64,000 bases of DNA from Bacillota bacterium (GTDB taxonomy: Bacteria; Bacillota; Clostridia; Acetivibrionales; DSM-1351). Location of the stretch: NCBI GenBank assembly GCA_023391425.1, contig JAEWAX010000158.1, positions 57,662 through 121,661 of the forward strand. The letters run 5' to 3'. Below, piece after piece: positions 45,212 to 54,004 of this stretch. The translations under genes were made by a program, and so were the position numbers. A model generated the notes under the pieces. That model was not told where the DNA came from, did no database searches, and saw only the letters and a program-made list of their open reading frames with translations. How positions within the stretch are numbered: the stretch's first letter is position 1; each line of letters starts with the position of its first letter.

Positions 45212-45796
45212 ATGAATTTTAATGTAATTCTTTTTAATGAGTTTGAGACATTAGATGTTTTTGGTCCAATTGAAGTAATTGGAAAGTTGGAAAAGTTTTA
45301 TAAGGTTGAGTATTATTCTGAAAAGGGAGGTATTATTAGAAGCAGTCAAAATGTTAGAGTGGAAACATTATCTATATCAGATATAAAACAAACTGATGTA
45401 CTACTAATTCCAGGTGGCTTCGGAACCAGAAATGAGGTAAATAACCAACAATTAATTGAATATTTAAAAGAATTATCTATAAGTGCCAAGTTTGTCTTAA
45501 CAGTGTGTACAGGTTCAGCATTATTGGCTAAAACAGGAGTATTAAAAAACATTAAGGCCACTTCAAATAAGATGGCATTTGATTGGGTTGTTGAACAGAA
45601 TAAAGAAGTTAAATGGATAAGAAAAGCCAGATGGGTTAGTGATAGTAAATACTACACTTCTTCAGGTGTATCAGCAGGTATTGATATGACTTTAGGCTTT
45701 GTCAGTGACATGATGGGAATAGAAGTTGCAGAAAAAATATCAAAGGGTATAGAATATATCTGGAATAAAGATAAAGATAACGATATGTTTTGTTAA
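45212..45796 (+). CDS. DJ-1/PfpI-family protein
   Basis: About 194 residues, a class I glutamine amidotransferase-like fold. FNVILFNEFETLDVFGPIEVIG opens like the DJ-1/ThiJ group (Glu near residue 16-20), and VLTVCTGSALLAKTG carries the nucleophile Cys in the elbow. SDSKYYTSSGVSAGIDMTLGFV is the typical late motif seen in isonitrile hydratase and AraC-type relatives. GGAGG suits the ATG at 45212 better than one at 45209. The reaction is unknown. The gene stands alone between two related terminator-like repeats. Confidence 0.85.
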   Translation: MNFNVILFNEFETLDVFGPIEVIGKLEKFYKVEYYSEKGGIIRSSQNVRVETLSISDIKQTDVLLIPGGFGTRNEVNNQQLIEYLKELSISAKFVLTVCTGSALLAKTGVLKNIKATSNKMAFDWVVEQNKEVKWIRKARWVSDSKYYTSSGVSAGIDMTLGFVSDMMGIEVAEKISKGIEYIWNKDKDNDMFC

Positions 45797-45833
45797 AGAA
45801 CTAGTATAGTTCACATTCTTTAATAACAAGAAT

Positions 45834-45913
45834 CAATCACTACCGCATATTCAATTAAGAAAATGCGTTTTTTTGTTGCCCGCTTTCGGGCTCAAAATAT
45901 ATAAAAAATGCGA
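45834..45913 (+). repeat. Terminator-bearing intergenic repeat, copy 2
   Basis: CCGCATATTCAATTAAG, then AAAATGCGTTTTTTT, then GCCCG-CTTT-CGGGC, aligns with copy 1 at 44947 with one gap. The hairpin and T-run place it as terminator of the DJ-1 gene. Confidence 0.65.
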
Positions 45914-45943
45914 ACTAACCAATTTTGTATTTTGTTTATAATA

Positions 45944-46399
45944 CTATTCTCTATAAACGACTTCAAAATCTTCAAATACTATTAACATTTCTTCATCAAA
46001 TTCATATCCTAATTCTTTTCCCTCTCCCTCAAAAAAAGAAATATGACCTTTTTGCCATGTGTCCAAACACTCATCTTCGCCTTCACGTTTACATATATCA
46101 TAAGTCATGTCTTTAAAGGGAAGAATTGTAACAGTTGATGTTTCTATTATACATCTTGGTGTTCCCTTCCAATCTGTTACAATGCTAAGGTCTCCAGTTT
46201 CTGGCATCTTCAAGCCTTTTATTTTGAAGGATTTATAACTGCTGGATGTTGCCCGTTTTGTTCCTTCAAGTACCAATCTCAATAACTCATTCGCCCAATA
46301 TTCCGTAAAATGGAAATGAAATACTTCCAAATACTTAGTATCCCTATCTCTTCCAGTATTATCTAAGAACGTATTCCAAAACATATCTATTTCATTCAT
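45944..46399 (-). CDS. ASCH domain protein
   Basis: 151 residues with the ASCH features: FHFTEYWANELLRLVLEGTKRATSSSYKSF (Gly-Thr-Lys-Arg-Ala-Thr is the signature), PETGDLSIVTDWKGTPRCIIETSTVTILPF, and a late GEGKELGYEFDEEMLIVFEDFEVVYRE. The fold is PUA-like and is linked to RNA binding; Escherichia coli YqfB of this superfamily is an N4-acetylcytidine amidohydrolase. The start at 46399 (MNEIDMF) follows GAAGGG; a TTG 36 bp upstream is less likely. It is monocistronic. Confidence 0.82.
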   Translation of the reverse strand: MNEIDMFWNTFLDNTGRDRDTKYLEVFHFHFTEYWANELLRLVLEGTKRATSSSYKSFKIKGLKMPETGDLSIVTDWKGTPRCIIETSTVTILPFKDMTYDICKREGEDECLDTWQKGHISFFEGEGKELGYEFDEEMLIVFEDFEVVYRE

Positions 46400-46526
46400 G
46401 ACTTTTAACCCTTCTTTTCCGATTATTAGATTCAATACGGCTTTTATAAATATTCTTTAGCTCGTTTTATTAAACTGTTATGTACTTTATTACTACAGAA
46501 CCTGCGAGCTTTCATTACTCCATAAT

Positions 46527-46667
46527 TTATGAACCATAGGTTATCCCATTATCTGATTTCCTTTTTCTAATCAAAAGATTTAACACAAACATAAAGTAGC
46601 CTATTGCTAACAATGTTAAATATACAATGACTCCCACTAAAATGGAACAAGCCGTAGATTGTCTCAT
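46527..46667 (-). CDS. Putative 46-residue single-span membrane protein
   Basis: The short frame MRQSTACSILVGVIVYLTLL, continuing AIGYFMFVLNLLIRKRKSDN, has one clear hydrophobic helix followed by a positively charged end, as in small membrane proteins with N-out topology. The ribosome site is weak (GAAGC). It could be a real small gene or a decayed fragment. Confidence 0.35.
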   Translation of the reverse strand: MRQSTACSILVGVIVYLTLLAIGYFMFVLNLLIRKRKSDNGITYGS

Positions 46668-46695
46668 TTATTAGAGCTTCTACAAAAAAAACACT

Positions 46696-47445
46696 TCAAT
46701 TTATACTACCCTCATAATATTGTATCTCATATTCCATAGCATTCTGATTAAACACTTCAATATTTTCCTTAATCGGTGTTATAACTTGAATATTGCCTTC
46801 TACTTTTTTCAGAATTGATAAAATTTCTAAAAACTCGAAAAACAATTTGTCTTCACTAAAAATTTTTATCTGAAAATCGAAAACAACCTTTAGCGGCTTA
46901 ACAAATATCAACCCCTGAATGGCGTTTTTTAGTGACATAATGCAAGATGCATTGAAAAATTCCTTTATAGTTATTACAAACGTACCATTTTTATTCTCTA
47001 CGATAAATTCTTTTGGTATTGCTTTAGCCTTAGTCTCCTCCATTGGCATTGTACTCGAACTAAATGTATTATCACTTGGAGTTTTTTCTGATAACACAGA
47101 ATTGATAACATCGTCCAGCTTATTTTCATCAATAGGCTTAAGAACATAGTTTTTAGCACCATTTTGCATAGCTTCAATAACCATCATTTTCTGGGCTAAA
47201 GAGCTTATCATAATAACTTTAGCGTTAGGATATTTGTATGTAATTTGTTTAACTGCCGCTATCCCATCAATATTTGGCATATTAATGTCCATTGTAACTA
47301 AGTCAGGTATAAATCTTTCATAAGCATGTATAGCCTGAATACCGTCGGACGCCTCTCCTATTACCTTATGACCAAGCCTTTCTAGTAGCTCCTGCAATTT
47401 CTTTCTCATTACAAATGAATCATCAACAACAAGTATTCTTGCCAT
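46696..47445 (-). CDS. CheY-like response regulator with C-terminal STAS-like domain
   Basis: 249 residues. The receiver (residues 1-120) has ILVVDDSFVMRKKL, phospho-acceptor Asp in LVTMDINMPNIDG, Ser in VIMISS and Lys in YVLKPID, closest to CheY/CheB receivers. After a Ser/Thr-rich linker comes a domain of about 100 residues (NGTFVITIKEFFNASCIMSLKNAIQGL, then LKVVFDFQIKIFSEDKLFFEFLEILSILKK) with the strand-helix pattern of STAS domains. The usual phosphorylatable Ser after Asp is not evident. The ribosome site lies in the end of the upstream kinase gene. It is the likely output of the three-gene phosphorelay. Confidence 0.8.
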   Translation of the reverse strand: MARILVVDDSFVMRKKLQELLERLGHKVIGEASDGIQAIHAYERFIPDLVTMDINMPNIDGIAAVKQITYKYPNAKVIMISSLAQKMMVIEAMQNGAKNYVLKPIDENKLDDVINSVLSEKTPSDNTFSSSTMPMEETKAKAIPKEFIVENKNGTFVITIKEFFNASCIMSLKNAIQGLIFVKPLKVVFDFQIKIFSEDKLFFEFLEILSILKKVEGNIQVITPIKENIEVFNQNAMEYEIQYYEGSIN

Positions 47446-47452
47446 AATATTT

Positions 47453-48499
47453 TCATCCTTTCAATAAAAGTATAATTTCTAAATCACCATCCACGGTACT
47501 GATTACTCCCTTAATAACCTTTGAATTCATATATTTTAAGCTTGCTTGAACGCAAATCAAACTAAACGTATCATCTATAATTAATCTTTCTCCGCAACTA
47601 AGTAATTCAAAAGACCTGCCAAGCATAATGTTACTAAATTCACGAACACAATCCTCATTTATCTCATCGTTAGCCTCCTGAGTATATTCTTCTCCCAAGA
47701 AATATCTTGCCAACTTTAAGCCTAGAGGCTGTTGAACGCTAATTGCAATAAAACCCGAAAATGCTCCCCTTATTTCTAAAAAGCTGTTATACTTTCCTAA
47801 ATCTATTTGTAAACCCTCTTCATTTTGTATTTTAGTATTCATTATATTTGTTAATATATTATCCTGCAAAAAGTTAGTACTAGCTTTGACAATTGTAGTT
47901 ATTATCTCATTTTCATCCACCAGATTTATTTGAGCTTGATTTTTACAAGGAAGGTAGAATTTAAACGTAGTACCTTGATTTTGCTCAGTGAGAGTCATCA
48001 TATGTCCATCAATTTTATCTAGTTGCAATTTCACCTCAGCCATGCCTTCTCCACGCCCAGCTACCATATTTACTGCCTCACAAACAGTAATTCCATCCAC
48101 ACATATCAGTTCTAATACCTTTGAACTATCCCAAGCATTTATTTCCTTTTCGGAACCATACCCCTTGAGCACTGCTATTTTACGAAGCTTATCCAAATCA
48201 ATTCCTTTACCATCATCTGATATTTCAATTAATATCGTATCATCATTTTTCTCTATTTTGCAATTTACTTTTCCAACCACATCCTTACCCACTTCCAATC
48301 GTTCCTCTGGAAGCTCAATCCCATGGAAAGCCATATTTCTAAACACATTAACCAGTGATTTAATAAATGGCCTATAGTATTTGTAATCCACCTTAAAATC
48401 TTCTCCCTCTACTTCAAAAGGCTCAATACACTTTTCTAACTGACCTGCCAAAGAAACTGTATAGTGGGAAAATGGATTTAGCATATTTTTAAGCTGCAC
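47453..48499 (-). CDS. CheA-type ATPase domain fused to a CheX phosphatase domain
   Basis: 348 residues. Residues about 30-180 are a CheA-like kinase ATP-binding domain: N-box LVNVFRNMAFHGIELPEER, G1 box DDGKGID, G2 box VAGRGEGMAEV and a final GTTFKFYLP. There is no HPt, dimerisation or CheW-binding domain. Residues about 195-348 resemble CheX, with the phosphatase motif ExxN in EFSNIML. The ATG overlaps the preceding HPt-protein gene by 22 bp and follows AAGGAA. It should phosphorylate the separate HPt protein in trans and could also dephosphorylate the receivers. Confidence 0.8.
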   Translation of the reverse strand: MQLKNMLNPFSHYTVSLAGQLEKCIEPFEVEGEDFKVDYKYYRPFIKSLVNVFRNMAFHGIELPEERLEVGKDVVGKVNCKIEKNDDTILIEISDDGKGIDLDKLRKIAVLKGYGSEKEINAWDSSKVLELICVDGITVCEAVNMVAGRGEGMAEVKLQLDKIDGHMMTLTEQNQGTTFKFYLPCKNQAQINLVDENEIITTIVKASTNFLQDNILTNIMNTKIQNEEGLQIDLGKYNSFLEIRGAFSGFIAISVQQPLGLKLARYFLGEEYTQEANDEINEDCVREFSNIMLGRSFELLSCGERLIIDDTFSLICVQASLKYMNSKVIKGVISTVDGDLEIILLLKG

Positions 48500-49908
48500 A
48501 TTTCAAGTTCCTTAAATTCATGAACTATTGCAGGATATTTGCTTGGAGGAACTGTAGCCAAAACCTTTGATTTGATTTCATTTAGCTTTTCAGAGCTAAT
48601 TTGAATTTGATTAGCACTACTTAAGAAATCGTCTCCTAATGTATTTGTTAATATATATATATCTTCATCTATATATGATAGTATATTTTTGTTTTCAATA
48701 TAGTTTTTTAATTGAGATAAATCATATATTTTTCCAGAATCGTTTATTTGGTATAGTTCTGTTTCGATATTATGCAGCTGTTTTGTAGTATTTACCAAAC
48801 CAAATTGGCTAAATATGCCTTTAAAATTATGTAATGTTCTGTAAATACTTACAATTGCATTATTAATATTGTGGCCTTGATAATACATCTCATCCATCAT
48901 AGACATGCAAAATGTCTTGTATTCACAAATGCTATCCAAGAGCTCTTTTCGATTTATAAAAGCATTTACAATCATAGCCAACTTGTCTCTATCTTTATTT
49001 ATCTCATCTTCCAATACTTTTTTTTGTGATATATCAGTTACTATTACCATCATCAAAAGGCTATTTTCAGATATATTTCTAATTGGTTTGTATTCAATAT
49101 GTATACAATTCTTATCAATTTGAAACTCATCCGGTAAAAGAGGAATGTAAAGCTTCTCTACATCCTCGTAATCAGCTTCACTGTTTAATAACATAGTTAA
49201 TGCAAATTTAAACATCTCTTTTTCATGACATTCTACAGGGTATAAAATATCCATGAAATTTCTTCCTTCTAAGTTATCGCCAAACATCCTAGCACACTCA
49301 GAGCTGTATTCTGCTCTAATTAGCATATCATTTCCGAAGTACATAAAGCCCTGCCCTGCATTATCCATTAATGCTCTGATTGATTTAGTCTTTTCATCAA
49401 CCATTTTTTCAAGCATTTCGTTTTGGTTCAGGGTTTTTTTATGCTCTATTTCTAGTAATGAATATAACCTTTCAATTTCATTATTACTCTTCTCAAGCTC
49501 CTCAACTTTGTTCTTTAAAAGCTTTGAAAGTTCATCCTTTTCAATACTATTCTGAACAATTTTAATTAAATAATTATTATCCCATGGTTTTTCTATGTAG
49601 TGATATATTCCAATATCATTTATTGCTTTTATAGCACTCTCCTTATCTGAATACCCAGTTAATAGAATTGTTACAGCATCAGTATTGATACTCTTTATAT
49701 TTTTCAAGAATTGAATACCATCCATACTGGGCATCATAAAATCACTAATCACTAGATTAATGTTATTAGTATTTTTATATATTTCTAATGCCTCAATAGG
49801 GTCATTGCAGGTGATTACTTCTAGTTTTAGAGCTGTCTTCATAAGAATATTCAAAGTATTTGTGATAAGCTTATCATCATCTACAATCAGAATAGTTTTA
49901 TCCAACAA
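48478..49908 (-). CDS. REC-coiled coil-PAS-HPt signalling protein
   Basis: About 476 residues. The receiver at 1-125 has TILIVDDDKL, Asp in LVISDFMMPSMDG and Lys in YIEKPWD. A coiled coil follows (KLLKNKVEELEKSNNEIERL and onward), then a PAS domain (SIRALMDNAGQGFMYFGNDM to MMVIVTDISQKK). The C-terminal helical bundle carries the HPt-like sequence TLHNFKGIFSQFGL with a phosphorylatable His. No kinase ATP domain is present; it is encoded by the next, overlapping gene. The start is non-ATG: TTG at 49908 or 49905 fits the AAGGGG site, whereas the upstream GTG overlaps it. Confidence 0.8.
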   Translation of the reverse strand: MLDKTILIVDDDKLITNTLNILMKTALKLEVITCNDPIEALEIYKNTNNINLVISDFMMPSMDGIQFLKNIKSINTDAVTILLTGYSDKESAIKAINDIGIYHYIEKPWDNNYLIKIVQNSIEKDELSKLLKNKVEELEKSNNEIERLYSLLEIEHKKTLNQNEMLEKMVDEKTKSIRALMDNAGQGFMYFGNDMLIRAEYSSECARMFGDNLEGRNFMDILYPVECHEKEMFKFALTMLLNSEADYEDVEKLYIPLLPDEFQIDKNCIHIEYKPIRNISENSLLMMVIVTDISQKKVLEDEINKDRDKLAMIVNAFINRKELLDSICEYKTFCMSMMDEMYYQGHNINNAIVSIYRTLHNFKGIFSQFGLVNTTKQLHNIETELYQINDSGKIYDLSQLKNYIENKNILSYIDEDIYILTNTLGDDFLSSANQIQISSEKLNEIKSKVLATVPPSKYPAIVHEFKELEMCSLKIC

Positions 49909-50101
49909 GTTCACCCCTTAATATACAAGAAATTCTTATTTATCTCGTAATCATCTTTTTCGTCAAAACATTTTATTTTTCCCTTTTCTTATTATAATAG
50001 TATACAACAACCAATTATATTTGTACAATAAAGTACCTTGACACAATATTTTATATGTGTTTAAATAAAACATATATAATTAGTATGATTTGGAGGTATT
50101 T

Positions 50102-50548
50102 ATGAGAATTTCATCCAAGGGTAGATATGGTCTTGCTGCTATGATTAGCGTCGCACAATTGGGAAGTGGCGGAGAATTTGTTACCGTCATAAGTATTGCA
50201 TACAAATTAGGTATTTCAAAGATATATCTTGAACAGGTTTTTTCTCTCTTGAAAAGATCAAAATTAGTCACCTCTATCAAAGGTTCCCAGGGCGGATACC
50301 AGCTTTCAAGGCCCTCTAACAAGATAACCGCTTTTGATATATTGCAAGCTGTCGAGACAAGCTTATTCGAGAAAACTGAGCATTCTGTAACAGATTCGTC
50401 ACCGGAAATTGAAAACTCCTTGAACAGTTTGGTTTGGGGCAGATTGGATAATTCTATTGTTCATGTTCTGAAGGAAGTAACTCTTGATGACCTAGTATTA
50501 GAAGCAGAGAAAAATAAGACAGTCGATCAATTTATGTTTTATATCTAG
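50102..50548 (+). CDS. Rrf2-family transcriptional regulator without Fe-S cysteines
   Basis: 148 residues. The winged helix MRISSKGRYGLAAMISVAQLGSGGEFVTVISIAYKLGIS (read in sections) and the wing LVTSIKGSQGGYQLSRP are typical of Rrf2. The three Cys that hold the cluster in IscR/NsrR are absent (the region reads SLFEKTEHSVTDSSPEIE), so it should not be an Fe-S sensor. Bacillus CymR, which regulates cysteine metabolism, is also of this Cys-less type. GGAGG lies 5 nt before the ATG. The target is unknown. Confidence 0.87.
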   Translation: MRISSKGRYGLAAMISVAQLGSGGEFVTVISIAYKLGISKIYLEQVFSLLKRSKLVTSIKGSQGGYQLSRPSNKITAFDILQAVETSLFEKTEHSVTDSSPEIENSLNSLVWGRLDNSIVHVLKEVTLDDLVLEAEKNKTVDQFMFYI

Positions 50549-50567
50549 CCTTTTATAATAATTTTAA

Positions 50568-51440
50568 TTATATGCTTATAGAAAACATTGCAAGAAAATG
50601 TTTTGCTGCTGAGGATAAATGTCTGTTGTTTGCCCAAATTATTGCTGCTGTAGTTTCAAGAGATGGTTCCAAAATTTCTTTATGAAATAAATTCATACCA
50701 GGAATATAGTCTATTGCCGATTTTGGCACAATTGCCACACCAATGTTGGCACAAGCCCATGTTAATATCGATCTGACATCGTCGCTTTTACAAAGAATGT
50801 TTGGCTCAAAGCCTGCTGACCTACAACATTCCAACACAAGTTTCTCATGTCTACGGTGAAGCATAATGGGCTTGTCAGCCAGTATATTTATATTAAAACA
50901 ATCAGTTTCATTTTCAAAATGCCAAAAATCTGACCAAGCCACAATCATCGGTTCATTGGGTAAGTATCTGTAACCATAGACTTCTGAATTAAAGGGAAAC
51001 CTGACGATTCCAATTTCAATTATTCCATTATCCAATAATTCTGTTACTTTATAAGTATCTCCTTCCCATAGCTGAAATTTGACTTTTGGATAACTTTGAT
51101 TAAAACTATGCACATAGTCCGGAAGAATTGAGGTACCTAAAGAAGCAACCGTACCGATTGATAGCATTCCCTCAAACCCTTCCTTCATTTCCTTTAATTC
51201 GGAGGTTGTTGTCTCTAATAATTCTATTATTTGCGTAGCTCTTTCTCTTAACTTCTGGCCCGCTTCTGTTAATCGGATTCTCCTGCTACCTCTCTCAACT
51301 AATTGGATCTGCAGTTCATTTTCAAGCAACTTCAATTGCTGGCTAAGTGGAGGCTGTGCCATATGCAAATGTTTAGCAGCACCTAGTATATTTCCTTCTT
51401 CTGCTATTGCTAAAAAGTACTTAAGCTGCTTTATATCCAT
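50568..51440 (-). CDS. LysR-family transcriptional regulator
   Basis: 290 residues. The N-terminal winged helix (MDIKQLKYFLAIAEEGNILGAAKHLHMAQPPLSQQLKLLENELQ, in sections) is followed by a type II periplasmic-like effector domain (GMLSIGTVASLGTSILPDYV, GIVRFPF). It is divergent from an MFS exporter with 133 bp between the starts, the classic layout in which LysR controls the neighbouring transporter. The effector is unknown. Confidence 0.9.
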   Translation of the reverse strand: MDIKQLKYFLAIAEEGNILGAAKHLHMAQPPLSQQLKLLENELQIQLVERGSRRIRLTEAGQKLRERATQIIELLETTTSELKEMKEGFEGMLSIGTVASLGTSILPDYVHSFNQSYPKVKFQLWEGDTYKVTELLDNGIIEIGIVRFPFNSEVYGYRYLPNEPMIVAWSDFWHFENETDCFNINILADKPIMLHRRHEKLVLECCRSAGFEPNILCKSDDVRSILTWACANIGVAIVPKSAIDYIPGMNLFHKEILEPSLETTAAIIWANNRHLSSAAKHFLAMFSISI

Positions 51441-51464
51441 TAAAATGACATCTCCTTTAAAAGG

Positions 51465-51502
51465 TATACTTTTTAAATATATATGTGTAACTTTTTAAGT
51501 AT
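51465..51502. promoter_or_regulatory. Repeated ACTTTTTAA motif between lysR and the MFS gene
   Basis: ATACTTTTTAA (51466-51476) and AACTTTTTAAGT (51489-51500) are direct repeats about two turns apart, and the second is palindromic (ACTT-TTT-AAGT). They could be LysR sites. A TATAAT -10 for the exporter lies at 51526-51531. Confidence 0.4.
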
Positions 51503-51573
51503 TATTCATATAATTTTTTCTTTGCTATAATAATATATGAAATTTTCAACATAGTCAAAGGGAGATATAATAA

Positions 51574-52782
51574 ATGAAACGCCGATTAATTACATTATTG
51601 ACAGCCGGACATATAGTAACCGATATAAATCAAGGCGCGCTGCCCGCATTACTACCATTTCTAATGGCATCACACAATTTAAGTTACGCTGCCGCAGCCA
51701 GCCTGGTATTTGCAGCAAATATTAGTTCATCAGTCATACAACCTATATTTGGATATTTCTCAGATAAGATATCTGTACCATGGATAATGCCTCTTGGCAT
51801 TTTATTAGCTGGTTCAGGGCTAGCAGTGGCTGGGCTTTTGCCTAGTTATTGGATGATTTTTATCGCAGTTGCCATAAGTGGTATTGGCATAGCTGCATAT
51901 CATCCTGAAGGAGCACGACTTGCTAACATTGCTGCCGGTGAAAAAAAGGCAACAGGAGTCAGTACCTTTACAGCTGGTGGTAATATAGGTTTTGCCATTG
52001 GTCCAATTTTCACAACAGTTGCATTATCACTACTAGGTATTAAAGGAAGCCTTTTATTGCTCTTTCCAGTTATAATAATAGCTGCTATATTCTTTAAACA
52101 GTCATCAAACATAGTAGCCTTACAACAAAGTTCATCTGAAAAGACAAAAGAAAACCTAGAGAACTTGCCAAAAGATGAATGGAATTCATTTTTTCGGCTT
52201 ACCGGAGTCATTACCTGCCGTTCAATTTTATTTTTTGGGTTAAATACTTTTTTGCCTTTATATTTTATTAATGTATTAAAGCAGTCCAAAGCCTCAGGGA
52301 GTACTGCATTGACCACTTTGCTTTTAGTAGGAGCTATTGGAACACTTATTGCAGGACGAATGGCAGATAAATATGGACATCGCAATATTGTTAAAGCAGG
52401 TTTTGGAATTCTGATTCCTGTAATGTTTATTTTTACTTTTACTAAAAACGTTCAAATGGCAACACTTATGCTCATTCCTGTAGGTTTTACAATGTTTGCT
52501 CCATTTAGTCCAATGGTTGTATTAGGACAGAAATATATCCCTAATCATATGGGTCTGGCATCCGGTGTCACTCTTGGTTTGGCTGTTAGTATCGGGGGAG
52601 TTTTTGCACCTTTTTTAGGCATTGTTGCTGATAATTATGGAATTCTGACGGTATTAAAAATACTATCGATAATGCCCATTCTGGCAACATTAATAGCCTT
52701 CACGTTACCTACGCCAAAGATTGATAAAATTGATAGAAAGGTAATTAATAATGTTGTAATTAATGATGCTTTAAATAATTAA
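51574..52782 (+). CDS. MFS exporter, fosmidomycin-resistance (Fsr) type
   Basis: 402 residues with twelve hydrophobic helices. TAGHIVTDINQGALPALLPFL, FGYFSDK and ISGIGIAAYHPEGARLANIAAGEKKATGVSTF (in sections) are the signatures of the Fsr subfamily. Members export fosmidomycin, trimethoprim or related compounds in Escherichia coli. The natural substrate here is unknown. It is probably regulated by the divergent LysR protein. Confidence 0.87.
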   Translation: MKRRLITLLTAGHIVTDINQGALPALLPFLMASHNLSYAAAASLVFAANISSSVIQPIFGYFSDKISVPWIMPLGILLAGSGLAVAGLLPSYWMIFIAVAISGIGIAAYHPEGARLANIAAGEKKATGVSTFTAGGNIGFAIGPIFTTVALSLLGIKGSLLLLFPVIIIAAIFFKQSSNIVALQQSSSEKTKENLENLPKDEWNSFFRLTGVITCRSILFFGLNTFLPLYFINVLKQSKASGSTALTTLLLVGAIGTLIAGRMADKYGHRNIVKAGFGILIPVMFIFTFTKNVQMATLMLIPVGFTMFAPFSPMVVLGQKYIPNHMGLASGVTLGLAVSIGGVFAPFLGIVADNYGILTVLKILSIMPILATLIAFTLPTPKIDKIDRKVINNVVINDALNN

Positions 52783-52826
52783 ATCAACATATACCACTAC
52801 TAGACTAGTAATACTATTTTCCAAAC

Positions 52827-52870
52827 GCCGCAAACGCGGCTATTTAAAATGTGATTCCACATTTTAAATA
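52827..52870 (+). other. Two adjacent perfect hairpins after the MFS gene
   Basis: GCCGC-AAAC-GCGGC (52827-52840) is followed at once by a 13-bp perfect stem TATTTAAAATGTG/CACATTTTAAATA with an ATTC loop (52841-52870). No T-run follows, so they are more likely 3'-end structures than terminators. Confidence 0.6.
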
Positions 52871-52918
52871 CAAATTAGTATAAATCCCAACTGAGAGGTT
52901 TTAACAATTATTTAACTA

Positions 52919-52958
52919 AAAATATCCTGTCCAATCAAAATGGTTGGCAGGATATTTT
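52919..52958. terminator. Bidirectional terminator between MFS gene and larE
   Basis: The arms AAAATATCCTG-CCAA and TTGG-CAGGATATTTT form a strong stem between convergent genes. Confidence 0.85.
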
Positions 52959-53028
52959 CGTATTATCATTTTAACTAGTCTTCTTTCGTAGCAACATAAG
53001 ATGTAAAAAACGTTGTTCAATACTAGTA

Positions 53029-53856
53029 CTAATTTGTATCTTTCTCTGCTTTCTTCAACCCTTCATTCAGGCTCCCAGTTCTATATCCTTTAAGGTCCAA
53101 GGCAGTATACATAAAACCTATTTCTTTAAATTCTTTATATATTTTTTCTCTTACTTGCGCATCAAGCATTTTTGCAAATTGCTCTTGGCTAACCTCAATT
53201 CTGGCAATATCTTTATGAAACCTCACTCTAACTTGGTTGAAACCTAAATCAAGCAAAAGCTGTTCAGCCTTATCAATCATTCTAAGTCTCTCATTTGTGA
53301 TTTTTTCTCCATATGGAAATCTTGATGAAAGACAAGCAAAGGCTTGTTTGTTCCAGGTTTTAAGTCCCATCTCCTTTGAAAATAAACGGATTTCGTCTTT
53401 TGTTAAAAGTGCCTCTCGCAGTGGACTCAATACTCCATGCTCGGTTACTGCCTGTAGTCCTGGTCTAAAATCGCCAAGGTCATCAAAATTCGAACCTTCT
53501 AGAATATATTTAGCTCCCTCTTCCTTTGCAATAACCTGAATTTTTTCATAGAGTTCATTCTTACAAAGATAACATCTATTGACAGGATTATCTGAGAAAC
53601 CTTCTACCTCAAGCTCTTCAGATACAATCACCCTATGCCTGATAGAGTTGCTCTTGGTAAACTCAATAGCCTCATTCAACTCTCTTTCTGGATACGTTGA
53701 GGAATGTGCTGTTATAGCAACAACATTTTTGCCAAGCACATCAGCTGCAACCTTAAGAAGAAATGTAGAGTCTACTCCTCCCGAAAATGCTATTGCTACA
53801 CTCTGTAATGACTTTATATTATTCTTTAAAATGTCTAACTTTTCATTTGTGTTCAT
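53029..53856 (-). CDS. larE: LarE-type ATP-dependent sacrificial sulfur transferase
   Basis: 275 residues of the PP-loop superfamily with the loop AFSGGVDST at residues 23-31, RCYLCKNELY (Cys95, Cys98) and ACLSSRFPYGE with Cys175. Lactobacillus plantarum LarE uses the equivalent Cys176 as sulfur donor to build the nickel-pincer nucleotide cofactor of lactate racemase, so this copy keeps the key residue. No larA, larB or larC is nearby. A GGAGG site precedes the ATG. A role in a related sulfur insertion step is also possible. Confidence 0.87.
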   Translation of the reverse strand: MNTNEKLDILKNNIKSLQSVAIAFSGGVDSTFLLKVAADVLGKNVVAITAHSSTYPERELNEAIEFTKSNSIRHRVIVSEELEVEGFSDNPVNRCYLCKNELYEKIQVIAKEEGAKYILEGSNFDDLGDFRPGLQAVTEHGVLSPLREALLTKDEIRLFSKEMGLKTWNKQAFACLSSRFPYGEKITNERLRMIDKAEQLLLDLGFNQVRVRFHKDIARIEVSQEQFAKMLDAQVREKIYKEFKEIGFMYTALDLKGYRTGSLNEGLKKAEKDTN

Positions 53857-54004
53857 GCTTCCTCCATAAGTTGCATAATAGTTATAAAATGTAATATAAA
53901 CTATTGTCCTAAGTACCTTACAGTTTAATACTAATAATATTCCTAGTATTTCTATGTGAATTATATAGATAATACTATAGGTTAATATGCTTTGTCAATT
54001 AGCA

